Source of the DNA: Sciurus carolinensis
Taxonomy: Eukaryota; Chordata; Mammalia; Rodentia; Sciuridae
NCBI RefSeq assembly: GCF_902686445.1
Contig: NC_062215.1
Coordinates: 24,636,750-24,700,749, forward strand
DNA: 64,000 bases
Direction of reading: 5' to 3'
Below are positions 36,822 through 51,224 of the stretch, piece after piece. The notes below the pieces were generated by a model, which searched no databases, was not told the origin of the DNA, and was given only the letters and a program-made list of their open reading frames with translations. How positions within the stretch are numbered: the stretch's first letter is position 1; every line of letters begins with the position of its first letter. A program made the position numbers and the translations under genes.

Positions 36822-38750
36822 CAATTAGGAAGTTTGTACAGAGATGTGGGTATAAATGTGTACCAAGTCTTAAGTACACAACAGAGGGATGGTATGGATC
36901 CCTACAGGCAGAATTTATAATTGTGATGTTCTGTGCTCCGAGTGAGTCTGCAGTCCTGTGGGTAAGCGTGTACATTCCAGTTCCCAGGAAAATGTTTCCT
37001 AAGTTGTGTTCAGCTCAGGAGTAAAATTCTCCTCCTGGGTAACCTCCAGGACAGGCATTTGCTGTAAGGAGGGGGGATTGAGACATTGTCCAGGCTTCCC
37101 ATTTTCTAGACTCTACAAAGCCCCTTTCCCAGCTCTTTGGGTTGTGGGCACCATCCTCCACCCAACCCCCAACTTTGCCTGGGGTGGGGCAGATGAAAAC
37201 ACCTCAGCACAATTCTTCCCCTGGATTCTGATTGCCTGAGGTTGGGAAACATAAATGTTCCCAGAGGTTCAGTGTGGCCGCTCCCATAGGTTAAGAAAGG
37301 CCCTTTACACTGATCATTTTGCTTTAAAATTGGCTGGTCCAAATCCAGGTACAAAGACTTCATTTCCAATATGCAAATGAGCGACATCCTCTTTGATCTT
37401 CTAAGGGGAGTGGGCGGTGGCGATCAGAGGCCCTCCTTGCTCCCTTCCCCCGGGTCCACAGGCACCCTTAAATCCTCCGGTGTTTCAAGCCTCTATACCA
37501 GACTGAGTTCCCTCCCTATTTGTTCTTCCCGAAAGAAAAAAAATCTCTGAGGGGCCCAAGACTTTCCCGCGGGTTCCCTCTGGGCCTCCCGCAGAGCGAC
37601 TCACTGAGCCGGCCATCCAGCCGCCAGAAAGTCACTCTCGCTGCTGAAAAGCTGAAAGAGCTGCTCCAGAGGCCCAGACTCAAGAGGCGCCGAGGGGGCC
37701 GCAGCGGTGGTGTTTGCCCCAGCGCTGCCGGGCGCCTAGACCTCGCGGCAGCTCCTCCAGCTCTTGGCCAGACCCTAGTAACACCTCGGCTTGCCTGGCT
37801 CCACACGCAATTTCCTGGAGCCCCCGCCCAGGAATTGCGGCCACGCACCTTGAAAGGAGCGGCCAGAGCTTCCTCCTGCGGCTTGAAAGCCCGAGCTAAT
37901 CAGTAACCGGTGAGACAGGGGCCAATACTCAAACGCGGCAGCAGAGGAACGCACCCCCGGCCCCCAACCCCCTCTGGGAAAGCGATCGCATTAAGCGGGT
38001 GTGTGGGGGTCCCGCAGAAACGGAAATTCCCTAATGATTTATCCCCACTCCCACTCTCAATTTTTCCCCAAAGCATACTTGCGTCGATTTCGCTTGAAAG
38101 GATCAAGGGGGCGGGGGATCGACACTCACTTGCAGACACCAACAATTTCCAGAAAACTCGGTTCAATTCCTTCACCACGGACCCATCAGCTAAGGAACTG
38201 GCAAGAACCACCAGCCAACTGGAAGAACACAGACTCGGTTTGTCTTTTGACAACCAAGTGGAACTGCCGGGCTGGCGACTCCCCTGACCGGCCCCCTCCC
38301 TTGGCTGAGAAGAAAACCAAATAAACCTCCAACAGCCTTGACTTCAGATCTCTTCCATGGCCCAGATCCTCTCTGGTGCCTTGGGTATAGGGGTGGGGGT
38401 CGCGGCTCTGATCCCCCAACCCTTTGGTTCAATTCCCCGGGTCCCGGGGTTGAAGTATTAGTCCTCTTTAATATGCCTTCAGAGAAGCCGCTTCCTCTGC
38501 CAGCCGCCAGGTTTGGGGTTGGGATGGATGAGGGTTGGAAGAAATTGGAGAGGGGTTGAGGATAGTGTATCGGGAGGGGGAGATTTGTTCTGTTCTCAAA
38601 TCACATCTCGGAACCAAGATCCAGCCGACAGCGTCAGTATGGGCCCGAAATCCCCCGAATCCTGCCGAACCCTGCCGCAAGGCTCCGGACGTCGGGCACT
38701 GCTGGGGCCGCGTCGCCTGGCTTGCAGCACTAAAGCCGCGCGCTTGTCTC
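36818..38750. other. HOXB6-HOXB7 interval
   Basis: A perfect octamer ATGCAAAT at 37371-37378 and CpG-rich sequence at 37.5-38.2 kb, possibly an unannotated non-coding exon or promoter. No reliable gene. Confidence 0.4.
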
Positions 38751-38757
38751 TGAACGG

Positions 38758-38771
38758 ACGGTAGATGGCAG
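38758..38771 (+). promoter_or_regulatory. CTCF-like motif, plus orientation
   Basis: Reads ACGGTAGATGGCAG, matching CCRSYAGRKGGCAG at all but the first position. It is followed by CATAATTTGGGTCAGAGC and GACGATTTATAACCCG in a conserved-looking patch (38760-38840). Confidence 0.45.
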
Positions 38772-38840
38772 CAAACTGCATAATTTGGGTCAGAGCACAC
38801 TGTCTAAGGGACGATTTATAACCCGCCAAGACTACAGGAG

Positions 38841-40880
38841 AAAAAGACCTTTAGTCTGAGTGGGTTTGGGGAATTTTCCTTTTAATAATAGGCCCTGAGT
38901 ACCGTGGGTGCTGGCGAAGAACTTCTTTTGCTCCGAAGCCAAGAGGTCTCTCTAGGATCCCAGACCAGGCTTGTGCCTAGGACATCTACTTAGGCCCCCA
39001 GGGACACCCCCCTCCTGTGCCACAAGTGGCTGTGTATCCCTCTCCTTCCAGTTCAGGACTAAGAAGGCCAACACACACATACATTCATGCACACAGCCAG
39101 ACCCCCTTAATCCCCAGTCAAACAGGCCTGAGTCTGAACGCCCTGCATCTGGTCTTAAGAAAGAAAGAAAGAAAGCAATGACCTTTGGGTGCAAAACAAA
39201 CTAAATCAGTGTCTCCCCGACCTCCATACCCAACCGCTTGCAGCTTCTCCAGAAGCCCTCTCACTCCATTTTTTAGTCCTTACCTCCATGCCTGTGCCTT
39301 CTTCCATCTCACCAGCTACTTTAGTAACCTAGTCTCCCACCCAGCAGTTCTTCTCTGCCATCCTCCAACCCAGAAGGCCTGACTGAGGGATGAAATCATG
39401 CACCAGAGCAACAAGGCTAGCTCTCTGAGCCCAGCACCAGACGGCTTTCCAGTTCTGACACCACTGAAACCCTAATTGGGCTTCCTTTTTATTTTGTGCT
39501 TTCTTTTATTCCTTTTCTTTGTTTTCTTTTTGTGTACAAGACTAAAACAACAACAACAACATGCTAAACACCTCTTCACAATCATCCTGTTTGGATCCAG
39601 GAAAGTTTCAAATATTTCCATATCAGACGTATATGACAATTTTCTCCACTGAAAACCATATGTCCCATACCAATAAAACACAAGTATTAGAATCAATATT
39701 GCCCAGAAACCAACATGCTATAAACCACATTAAAACCACAAAACTCACTCCCTGCAGAACGAGGTTCCCTCCTGCGGAGTGTCCAGAGACCTGAGCATTC
39801 TCAGGCAGACTTCTTGGGGAGTCTCCCTCTTTGGGGTGCCTCCACCCACAGCCCTTTAATTCCAGAAAAGTCTCCAAAAGGAGACAGTGAACATATCTCT
39901 GTGAATTGTTCTTTCTGTGTCTCTCTAGCCACCTCCTCGCCCTTGCTGGCCTCTGCGGAGATTCCAGGCCCTACAGAGACCAGGAAGTCCCTCAGCGCCA
40001 CCGCCCCTCATGCCAATGCTACCGGGAAATCGCCGATACCGCACTGGGCAAGAGAACTGCGCGGGGGCAATTGGGGGAGGCCCACATAAGGGAGGGATGG
40101 TGGAAGGGGGAGGGAGCACAAACCCACAGAGGCTGTAGCGACTGGCTTCTTCCAGACAGAGCCGCCGAAGCCCAGACACCCCATCCTCTCTTTCGAAGCC
40201 CCCATGCTTGAGCTTTCCTCCCAGCTTATAAAGGCGACTTGAAGCTGGCCTTCAGTGGCCCCTTTCGGTTTCCCCTCCCAAATTCCCTAATTTAGATCCC
40301 CCTCCAGAGAGCGGCCACCCCTCTCTCCACCACCGAATTTCCTAGGAAGCCTCTCCCTTCAGCCCCAGAGGTGGGGTATAGCCCCTTCTTGGAGTGTGGG
40401 GGGGAGAAAAACCCAAGCCCCACCCCCTACAAAAACCATGCTGAAGAACATGAAGAGTATTGTAGAATCTCCCTTACCTTTGCAGACCTTGGGATATTTT
40501 TCCTCCGGATTGAAAAGGGTGGGGAAGGAGGGGGGGGGGAAAGCGTTCGGTTTCTTCTTTCAGCTTCCAGATAATATTGTCCCAACCTGAGAGCCGTTGC
40601 TTCCCCTCTCTGACTTGGGAGAGAGGGTGTTTCGTTTTTCTGACATTTGCATAGAAAATGGAGTAAGTTCTGGCTTTGAAAAATGGTATCAGGCTGCGGT
40701 CCTGGGTAGATTGTCCCTTTACCCTTCATGATGACTAAAATCCCAGATCCGCAAGCAAATTAACTTAAGAATCAAAATTATTTTGTTTCTTTCTTTTGTG
40801 TGTAATTCCCACCCCTCCTTCCCTCTCTCACTCTTCTCTCCTCTCCCCCCTCTCTCTTCCTCTCTCTTTTGCTCTATTGA
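38841..40880. other. HOXB6-HOXB7 interval
   Basis: No gene recognised. A minus-strand donor GCAAAG|GTAAGG with the exon end at 40478 could splice an exon starting near 41 kb. An octamer ATTTGCAT is at 40645-40652. Confidence 0.35.
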
Positions 40881-40924
40881 GCCGATATTGAAGTATAAAA
40901 ATATCAAGAGGCTGGAGCCCTGAA

Positions 40925-41125
40925 GGACGACAGTGCTCCGACCTAGGTGTGGTGTCCAAAAGAATGCTGCATTATAACCACCAGGGAAATGATAAAAAGT
41001 TCATGTTCACGATCGCCCGGCCACATGACCGGCGCCGGCCAATCGCTGGATTCAACCACTCATAAACTTCTATCACAAAGTTGTAAATTTTCATAAAACA
41101 ACAAGGAATTTATTGCATTTCTTCA
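40925..41125 (-). promoter_or_regulatory. Promoter-like conserved-looking block, candidate HOXB6 distal promoter
   Basis: Contains GCATTATAACCACC, GGAAATGATAAAAAGTTCATG, CACGATCGCCCGG, CACATGACC, the palindrome CCGGCGCCGG (41029-41038), a CCAAT motif (41039-41043), CTCATAAACTTC and TTTTCATAAAAC. It lies about 9 kb upstream of the HOXB6 3' end, the span I recall for the human long HOXB6 isoform, so it may be that isoform's promoter and/or the start of antisense RNA. Confidence 0.42.
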
Positions 41126-43190
41126 TGGCTGCTCCACCAGCAACCCTTTTCTCAGTCGCCATCTTCTTTTCTTCTCCTTCTCTCTTTTTGGGAAACCCCT
41201 ATCTGAGAAGGGGTGAGATTTGGGATGCAGGAATTCAGGGCGGAGAAGCCACAAGGGTCCAGCTAGGAAGGGGGTTCTTTTGGAACCTCCCTATTTTCCT
41301 AAGGAGCTCTGCCTCTCTTTCTAGTAAAAAATAACCCCACATCCTCCTCATGGGACTATTCTGAGGCAATTTGGAGGTGAGGCAGGAGTTACCATCAGCA
41401 TCAGGGCAAAATGAAAGCTTCAGTAGCTCCTTTCCCCCTCTGGTCTAACCCCCTCATTCTTAGCCCCAAAGATGGTGGAATCCCCCACCTGTGAGGCTTG
41501 CAGCATTGCGGGTATGGGGCCCAAATTCCCTAGGGCCTAATGTTTGCCCAGAGGGGAAGGTGGCCTGCATGGGGGCCAAGACCGATAGTTTAACAACTGG
41601 ATTCTCCCATTCAGCACCCCAGAAACTGGGGGAGGGTAAAGCGGGATCCCAACCTTTCCCGCCCAAACGCCTGCTGGTCCAAGTTTCCTATGACCGTTCC
41701 AGGCGCTCTCCAGGGGGTTCTGTGGTCGTTAATGAAGGAATCTGCAGGTTTAGGGACCTTTTACTTTCAAATTCAAATTAAACAGATTTTCTGAAAACCA
41801 ATCCTCCAACCCCCTTTCTGTTCGACAAGTCTATTCTTTACATTTAAACAATCAGGCTTTGCAATCGAAAAAAACACTTTTTACATTTATTCAGCTCTGC
41901 GGATCTAGCTGTATAGGTACAATCCTTCAGGGTTTTGTCCCATTATGGAGGCTCTGGTAAGCAAAATAATAATCACAACAATAATTCACCCCGTGTTTCC
42001 AGGTCCCCTAAAATATCCCTGCATTTTGAAGTGAGCTACCAGGACCCAAAATACAAGAAACGAAATAACCTCCCCCCAAATGTGTCTCTTTCTGTCTCTC
42101 TTTCTGTGTGCTCTTGAGAAGATTCCAGGTTGCGGGTGGCGCCGAGAGCAGGCAGAAAGGCGGAGAGGAAGCACCCGGCGGTCGGCGCCGCCAGACTCAC
42201 AGCGGCCGGGATACAGTCACTCCAGCTTGGTAAACTCGCACCGCTCTCGCTACCGGGACTCGTTTTTCCCCCATTTTCAAGGTTTATATGGGTCGCTTGT
42301 GTCAATTTAGAGTGAGATAAATTAAATCAAATGAAAGTAAAATAAACGAAAATAAAATAAAGGAATAGCTCTTGCCAAAAATGTTTGCCGAATGAGCGGA
42401 GAGCTGTGTGCGGGTAGTTGCCCTGGGCGGGCCGCGAGGCCTCTGCACAGGGCCTGGCCTCTACCCAACACCGCCCAAGAGGCGGGAGTGGATTTCAGTG
42501 TTCACCTTCCGTTTCCATCAGCCCTTCTTTCTCATAAGGCCTAGCATTTTGGATTTCTCCTCTGTATTTGTGGCTGGGGGGCGGCTCAGATCCCTCAGCC
42601 TTTTTCTGAGGCCTGCATGAGGAAGAAAGTTTGTGGAACTGCAAGATTTTTAAATTTGATTTTGTTGTATCTTGAGAGCATATGGGTTCATGGATATATT
42701 TACTTGGGGGCAAATGTGAATTTCTGTTTATAAGCCAATGTGTGAATGTATATTGACATCTATCAATGTGTCTGAGTGACTGTGAATGTGTGTTTACTTG
42801 TGAGTGTGTGTGAATGTGAATGCATGTGTTCTGGGCATGCAGCCCTGCTTGTATGAATGCCCGTATGTTTACTTGTGAACATACGAATACGGGTGTGTTT
42901 GTGACTATGTGACAGTGTATATATGCATGCTGTCAGCCTGTGTGTGTGTGTGTGCGCGTGTGTGTGCGCGCGTCTGTGTGTACTGGTGTATGTCAACATG
43001 TGTAAAAGAGTGTAAAGGGAATTTATATGCATATGTAATATTGGGGTTCACAAGTTGGCAGTCATTAGAGCCAGGGGCATGGGAGGCAGAAAGCAAGCCC
43101 AGTACAGAAAGGGCCTGTGCAGAAGGCTAAATAGAAAGATTCTGGGTTGCCCACCCACTGCTAACCCTAATCCCCTCCCAATCTTATGGA
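41126..43190. other. HOXB7 3' flank
   Basis: A patch at 41760-42370 is AT-rich (TTTCAAATTCAAATTAAACAG, GGTTTATATGGGTCG, AAATTAAATCAAATG). A TG-rich stretch follows at 42720-43030. No gene seen. Confidence 0.4.
42939..42981. repeat. (TG)n/(CG)n alternating tract
   Basis: TG repeat with GCGCG interruptions; alternating purine-pyrimidine. Confidence 0.9.
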
Positions 43191-43212
43191 GACACAGAAA
43201 GCAGGGCATCTG

Positions 43213-43243
43213 TTTATTTTTAATTGTTTTATTTTATTTTATT
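43213..43243 (-). terminator. HOXB7: HOXB7 polyadenylation signal cluster
   Basis: Four AATAAA hexamers on the minus strand (43213, 43228, 43233, 43238), followed by CAGATGCCCTGC and TTTCTGTGTCTCC. Implies a 3'UTR of ~0.57 kb. Confidence 0.5.
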
Positions 43244-43612
43244 TTTTTATCCTTCAGATACACATAGAATGCAAACAGGAGCACCCGCGGGGCACAGGGG
43301 AGTGTTGGTGGGAGCAAGGAGCAGCAATCAGGCAGAGGCGGGACACTCCAGTTACTGAGCTACGGGTCCTTGGGGCTCCCTCAGGCCCTTTTGATGCCGA
43401 TACTAGGAAGGCCGAGGCTCAGGTGCACGGGTGGGGAAACAGACTTCGCTCCTCCAGACCCACAGTCCACAAAGACAGCATCAAAGGGGGCTTACAAAAC
43501 AGTAAAATTTTGCAAAGACATTACAATAGCCACATAAAAAAAGGGAGGCAAATTTTGGAAAGCTACAGAACAGGTAGGTACTGTACAAAAACGAACCCGA
43601 AAGAGTTTCCTA

Positions 43613-43620
43613 TAGGTAGT
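43613..43620 (-). promoter_or_regulatory. HOXB7: miR-196 8-mer seed match in the HOXB7 3'UTR
   Basis: ACTACCTA on the minus strand, 179 bases past the stop codon. A second 6-mer CTACCT lies at 43572-43577. HOXB7 is a known miR-196 target in human cells. Confidence 0.65.
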
Positions 43621-43798
43621 ATATTTTTTTTACAGTGTTGAGAAACCAAAATTTCACCTTTTGCTCTCCTTCATGTTTTTTTTTTTTAACTGCTTTCATT
43701 TAAATAGTCTTTTCACCCTATTTGACTTGAGTTTCCTAGTTGAGTTCCCCAAACTGGAATTCTTCTTTCCCTTGCTCTTCTCTACCTTCCTCTGTCCT

Positions 43799-46538
<2,740 letters not shown>

Positions 46539-46830
46539 AATTTGGCCGGATGATTTGTAGGCAGGGACGTTTTAGTGTCGGTTTTACGAGATTCCTTGAT
46601 ATATTACAGAATTAGAGTCCAGATTTACACCAAAAAGGACCCCCTTTTTCCTCTCCAGACCACGTGACCCACGCCCACGTGACATCCCCTCTGCCAATGG
46701 CCTGACGGCCTCCCCACGGCTCCCGGTAATGTGGAAAAAATTGTGTGGCGTTAGATTTATAAAATATGATCAATAATGAATGGGAAAGCCGAACTCTGTG
46801 GATTGGCGTTGGGGGCTCAAGGGCCGCTGT
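46539..46830 (-). promoter_or_regulatory. HOXB7: HOXB7 proximal promoter with paired E-boxes and CCAAT motif
   Basis: Two CACGTGAC motifs at 46661-46668 and 46676-46683, 15 bases apart, and TGCCAATGGC with CCAAT at 46694-46698. Beyond that lie TTAGATTTATAAAATATG and GATCAATAATGAATGG. The same E-box plus GCCAATGGC combination occurs once at HOXB4. USF/MYC-family and NF-Y binding is the expected reading. Confidence 0.55.
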
Positions 46831-47940
46831 CTACCCCCGCGGGCTGGAGGCAGCTTGCAGGCGAGATTTGGGGAGGAAGGGATTGAGTTGAAGGGAAAAT
46901 AAATAACCTCTGAGCAATCCGTGTTGTCACCCCCCACCCGTTTCCCCCAGTCCGTTACCGAGCGAGAGACAAACGCAGAGATTGAATGCGCGCAACTTGG
47001 TGGGTGGGTAAGGGCACATCAGGTCTTTATTAATTCGGGCTAATTCATCTCCGCTAAGCCTTTAGGAGAAGTTGGTCCGATTCTCCCAAGGTGAAGAACG
47101 AGGTGAGCATGGCCTCACGGCGCTCTCTCTCTCTCAGTGGCCCACATACACTGTCGGAGATGGAGCAAGGCTTCGTAGGTGCTCCTAAGGCACGGGATCC
47201 AGCCCGCGGGCATTGGACGCTGTGCTTTCTGGTGGCTAAATAAAACGGATTGGAAGTTTAAAAGGGGGGGGGGGAGAGAAAGGAAGAGAGGAAGGAGGCC
47301 CGGGGCTCGGGCTCTCTGCTTTCTCGGTTCCGGGAGGCGGATGCCTCAGTGGAGCGTGGCTGCCAGAAAAGCAGAGGCAGCAAAGGAAGGAAGGCAGCGA
47401 GCCACCGCCTCGCAACTGGCAAAGAAGGTCACATCTCAGAAAGGCAGAGGTGGGGAGGAGGATCTCACCTCTCCTCCTGCTCCCGCCCTCCACCAGAGTC
47501 TGAGAAAAATAAAAATATAAGCGTGCTCAGCAGCCCTGCACTTTCATCTTTATCCGCCCCCTCTCACGGGAGGACACACATTGAAACAAAGAGAGAAGTG
47601 GCAGGGGATACAGTCACCAACCGGGCGCATCTCTTCTTCCGCGCGGCCTGGGCGCTGGGGTCTCTGGGGCCGGCAACCTCGGAACGCGAGGGGAGGGGGT
47701 TTCTCTCGGCTCCCCTCCCTCGTTCCTCTCTCCTCCAATCACATGCAGCCGCCTCCCTCACCCCCTGCGCCCCTGGGCCGAGGGACTCGCACCACCTGCC
47801 TCCAGCCCCCGCCCCCTCCTCTCCGTGCCTAGCCTCAGCGGGCCCAGAAGCCTGCTGACCCGCAACCCCCAGCCCTGCAAGGCGCCTGGGAGCAAATGAG
47901 GAGCGCGGGCCGGGCGGGTCTCAGATTCTCGCTTGTAAAC
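46831..47940. other. HOXB7-HOXB8 spacer
   Basis: Short spacer. 46.9-47.1 kb has TCTTTATTAATTCGGGCTAA; the rest is GC-rich. No gene seen. Confidence 0.4.
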
Positions 47941-47946
47941 TTTATT
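47941..47946 (-). terminator. HOXB8: HOXB8 polyadenylation signal
   Basis: Minus strand TTACAATAAAGTTTACAAGC. Gives a ~0.86 kb 3'UTR and a gene span close to the 2.6 kb known for human HOXB8. Confidence 0.6.
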
Positions 47947-48272
47947 GTAACTCTTCCGCCCTTTTCAGGCGCAGACAACAGAACAAAGTATAGAGGAACA
48001 ACAAAATATATAATTAGCCCTCCCTCCCCCCCATAAAGCAATTCACGGATACAGGATACATTCTCTTCACAGTAAACCTAAGAACACTTTTAACAATTGC
48101 CCACAGCGCGCATGCTAACTAAAGTAATCTCTTTTGAGAAACACTTAAGACAAAATTGTCAAACCAAAGGGGGTGGGGAGGAAAAGAGAGAAGCAAGAGA
48201 GAAAGCCAGCGAGCTAGGCAGGGCAGCAGGGAGAGAGGGGTTGGGAGGGAAAATGAGGACGCGGCGAGAGAC

Positions 48273-48274
48273 GG

Positions 48275-48318
<44 letters not shown>

Positions 48319-48331
48319 GAGAGAGAGAAAG
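48273..48331. repeat. (GA)n microsatellite in the HOXB8 3'UTR
   Basis: GA repeat with short AAA and CA interruptions. It lies 31 bases from the miR-196 site. Confidence 0.94.
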
Positions 48332-48361
48332 GGAGGGAGACAGAAAGAATTACGGCGTGAA

Positions 48362-48383
48362 TAGGCAGTTTCATGTTGTTGGG
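48362..48383 (-). promoter_or_regulatory. HOXB8: Near-perfect miR-196 cleavage site in the HOXB8 3'UTR
   Basis: The mRNA (minus) strand pairs with all 22 nucleotides of miR-196a, one pair being G:U (mRNA ...ACTGCCTA). This is the established case of an animal microRNA directing AGO2 slicing of a HOX mRNA. The site lies 421 bases past the stop codon. miR-196a-1 itself would be expected beyond the window, upstream of HOXB9. Confidence 0.95.
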
Positions 48384-48803
48384 AGAACTTAGCAGAAATC
48401 AGTACCTCGGTCATTACAAAGAAGCACGTTCAAAGGAAATAAAGACCATTGCACAAGGAGGCTTTTTACACGGGGCGGGGGCGTGGGGCTTCAGTCGGGC
48501 CGCGGCCGCTCACCCTCGCAGGGCGAGGGTGTCCTTGCTTAAAATCCTTTTCTTTTTTTTTCCCCGGCCCCCAAGAGAAGGGAAGGAGATCCACGGTAGC
48601 TCACACACAGAAGCTATTACGAGATACTACCACTAGCGGGGACTGGCGCGGCAGGGGACGCTGCGGTGGGAGGCCCAGCTCCTGGCCCCGCTCGCAGGGC
48701 CAGAGCTCTCTGAGGCGGGGGCAGGCGGCGGCGGCGGCGGCGGTGGCGTGGGGGGACCCGCGGACTTGAGGGCGGCCGCGGCCCTGGTAGTCCCAGCTGG
48801 AGC

Positions 48804-49741
48804 CTACTTCTTGTCACCCTTCTGCGCGTCGCCCTCGTCCGCCGCCTCCGGGACCCTCTCCAGCTTCTGTTTCTCCAGCTCCTCCTGCTCGCATTTGCTG
48901 CTGGGGAACTTGTCTTTGTTGTTCTCTTTTTTCCACTTCATCCTCCGGTTCTGGAACCAGATTTTGACCTGTCTCTCTGTCAGTCCCAGCGCATGCGATA
49001 CCTCGATCCGCCGCTTGCGAGTCAGATAGGGATTAAATAGGAACTCCTTCTCCAGCTCCAGGGTCTGGTAGCGGCTGTAGGTCTGTCGGCCTCGCCTGCG
49101 TCCGGCGGCTGCTGGGAATGGGGGAAAGGGCGAGACGGAGGGGAGGGGAGGGGAGGGTGGGGGAGGGGGCAGAGACAGAGAAGGTTGGAAGATTCGTGAA
49201 CCAGCCTAGTAGACCAGTATAATAAGGGCAGGGGACCTTCTACCCCGTGCGGGGCGGGGGTGGGGGGTGCCCATGGAGGCAGCGGTCAGCAGAGGGGGGT
49301 TGAGGGGGATTGGACACCACTGAATCTAGGGAGCCAGAAAAGGGGAGCCCCCTCCCCTGGTAACCAGCACCAGAGTTGGGTGGGGGGTGGTTGAAATCTA
49401 TTAAAAGTACCATAAAGTTTAGAAGGAAGGATGTGAAGGGGGGATAAGAATAAAAAAGCCAGGGTGGGGACGAATGGACCCACCTTGAAAAGCCCCCAGA
49501 GCCTCTGCCCCAGAAGAAAAGTTTCTTCAGGGTAATTAAACTATAAAGCAATTGAGAAGTGCAAAAGTTGAGCGCCCCCACTCCCACCACCCTTTCTGCA
49601 CTACCCCCCATAAAACAGTAAAAGGGAAAAAAGGAGGGGAAGTAGAAGAAAAGTAAAGTAGGGTGAGGGGTTTATGACTTCAGGAAATGTAGCTTAGCGA
49701 CCCCCCTTCAAAGGAAACAAAAAGGGAAAGAAAAAGAAAGG

Positions 49742-49772
<31 letters not shown>

Positions 49773-50335
49773 GGAGAGGAAGGAGATTGGAACAGAGCCC
49801 ACAAGTCTTGCAAGAGCTGGAGGAAATGCTCCCCTGGCCTGCCCAGCCCCCTGACCGGCCCTGGGCCCTCCCGGCCCCTTCCTGCCCTGGCCTGCCCCTA
49901 CGGGAGCTCACCTTGCGGGCGCATCCAGGGGAAGAGCTGTGTGGGCGACGGGCTCTGCTCTGAGCCCTCGGCCTCCTCTCCCAGGCCGCTGGCGGCGGCG
50001 AGCTTGCAGTCTGCGTACTGCACCAGGTCTGGATCTTGCGCACCGAATAGGCTCTGGCGCTGCAGCGGGTCGTAGCCGTAGAAGTTGCCCGGGTCCCCAT
50101 GGCACGCCACGGCGCACGGGTTCTGCTGGTAGGGAGCCGTGGACAGCGACGATGGCCCGTGGTAGAACTCCTGGATTTGCGACGGGTGTTGGAAGCTGCC
50201 GCCGCTGCTGGGACCGTACACCACGGTGGGTCGGCCGCCCAGGTCCTGGGCGAAGCCGCAGTCATAATAATTGGGGCGCAGGGACTCCCCGGTTTTGTAT
50301 TTGGAGAACAGTGAGTTGACGAAATAAGAGCTCAT
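48804..50335 (-). CDS. HOXB8: HOXB8 homeobox transcription factor
   Basis: Nuclear factor of paralogue group 8, acting in trunk patterning, dorsal spinal cord and myeloid progenitor self-renewal. Exon 1 is 49912-50335, ending CGC CCG CAA G|GTGAGC. Exon 2 is 48804-49111, after ATTCCCAG|CAGCCGCC. Total 732 bp, 243 aa, the family length. Seen: [20 protein letters not shown] start, LFPWM motif at about residues 135-138, homeodomain at about 146-205 with [16 protein letters not shown], and a charged tail [20 protein letters not shown] ending KGDKK (V where I recall A in human). The start is the conserved MSSYFV; the frame stays open upstream into a GC-rich 5'UTR with a GGC repeat. Confidence 0.98.
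49112..49911 (-). other. HOXB8: HOXB8 intron
   Basis: 800 bases with GT-AG ends. Contains a purine tract (AAAG/GA repeats, about 49720-49790). No nested gene. Confidence 0.85.
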
Positions 50336-50840
50336 TTTATTGAATTTTGAGGCGGCGGCGGCGGCGGAGGCTGTAGTTGGGGGCTGTTGGGGAGGGGGTG
50401 GGGAGGGGGAAAGGGAGGGAGAGAGAGAGAAAAAAACGCGGATTCGCCGGCTCCTAGTCACCCTCGCCAGGAAAGGAGAGGGAAAGGGAGGAGGAAAAAA
50501 AAGAAAAGAAAGAAAAGGCGAAGAAGATCTCGAAGCCGCCACACTTTTTGTGATTTCCAGGAATAGAAAAGGACAGAGAAGCCTCCAAAAGTCTAAGCTT
50601 GCATGGCAGCCGCGGCTCGCTCGCCCTCCCCCCACCCCCCACCCCCCAAACAAAAATATACCGCCACTTAAAGAGGTCCTCGCTTTACATTTCGAAGAAG
50701 GGATGCCAGTTCATAAACAGTTTTCGGTGATTTACTTCCCTGCAAATGAGTTGTTTCATATTTTGCACTGTCTTTTCATGATCATTTGCATCCATTAGAG
50801 ACCCCGCATCCTATTGGCTTCTCCGTACTCCTCCCGGACA
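50336..50840 (-). promoter_or_regulatory. HOXB8: HOXB8 5'UTR and proximal promoter
   Basis: GGC repeat at 50352-50368 in the likely 5'UTR. Upstream are a perfect octamer (ATGCAAAT on the minus strand, 50784-50791) and a CCAAT motif (AGCCAATAG, CCAAT at 50813-50817). The gene length I recall for human places the transcription start near 50.5 kb. Confidence 0.45.
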
Positions 50841-50945
50841 GAACGCAGAGCGAGGGTGAAAGCGAGAGAGAGCGAGCGAGAGAGAGAGCTAGAGCGAGAG
50901 AGCGCCAGGGAGTGAGGAGAGAGCGGAAAAAAAAAAGGAGGGGAA

Positions 50946-50967
50946 GAAAAAAAAAAAAAAAAAAAAA
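50946..50967. repeat. Poly-A tract
   Basis: About 22 consecutive A on the plus strand, flanked by GA-rich sequence on both sides. Confidence 0.9.
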
Positions 50968-51150
50968 CACCCAGGGAGAGAGAGGGGAGAGGGGGAGAGA
51001 GAGGGGGAGAGGGAGAGGGGGTGAGAAAATGAATACGGATTAAATCTGTTTAACTACCTACATTAATGAGATATCTCTCGCCTCACAACAAATCAAATAC
51101 CTTCGCAGACCACCCCCAAAGACTGATGTGGGGGAGTCACGGAAAAAACC

Positions 51151-51155
51151 ACGCG

Positions 51156-51193
<38 letters not shown>
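51151..51193. repeat. (CG)n(CA)n alternating tract
   Basis: CGCGCGCGCG followed by ~15 CA units. Confidence 0.95.
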
Positions 51194-51194
<1 letters not shown>

Positions 51195-51224
51195 CGCGCC
51201 AGGCGTAGGCACGCTGTTAATTTC

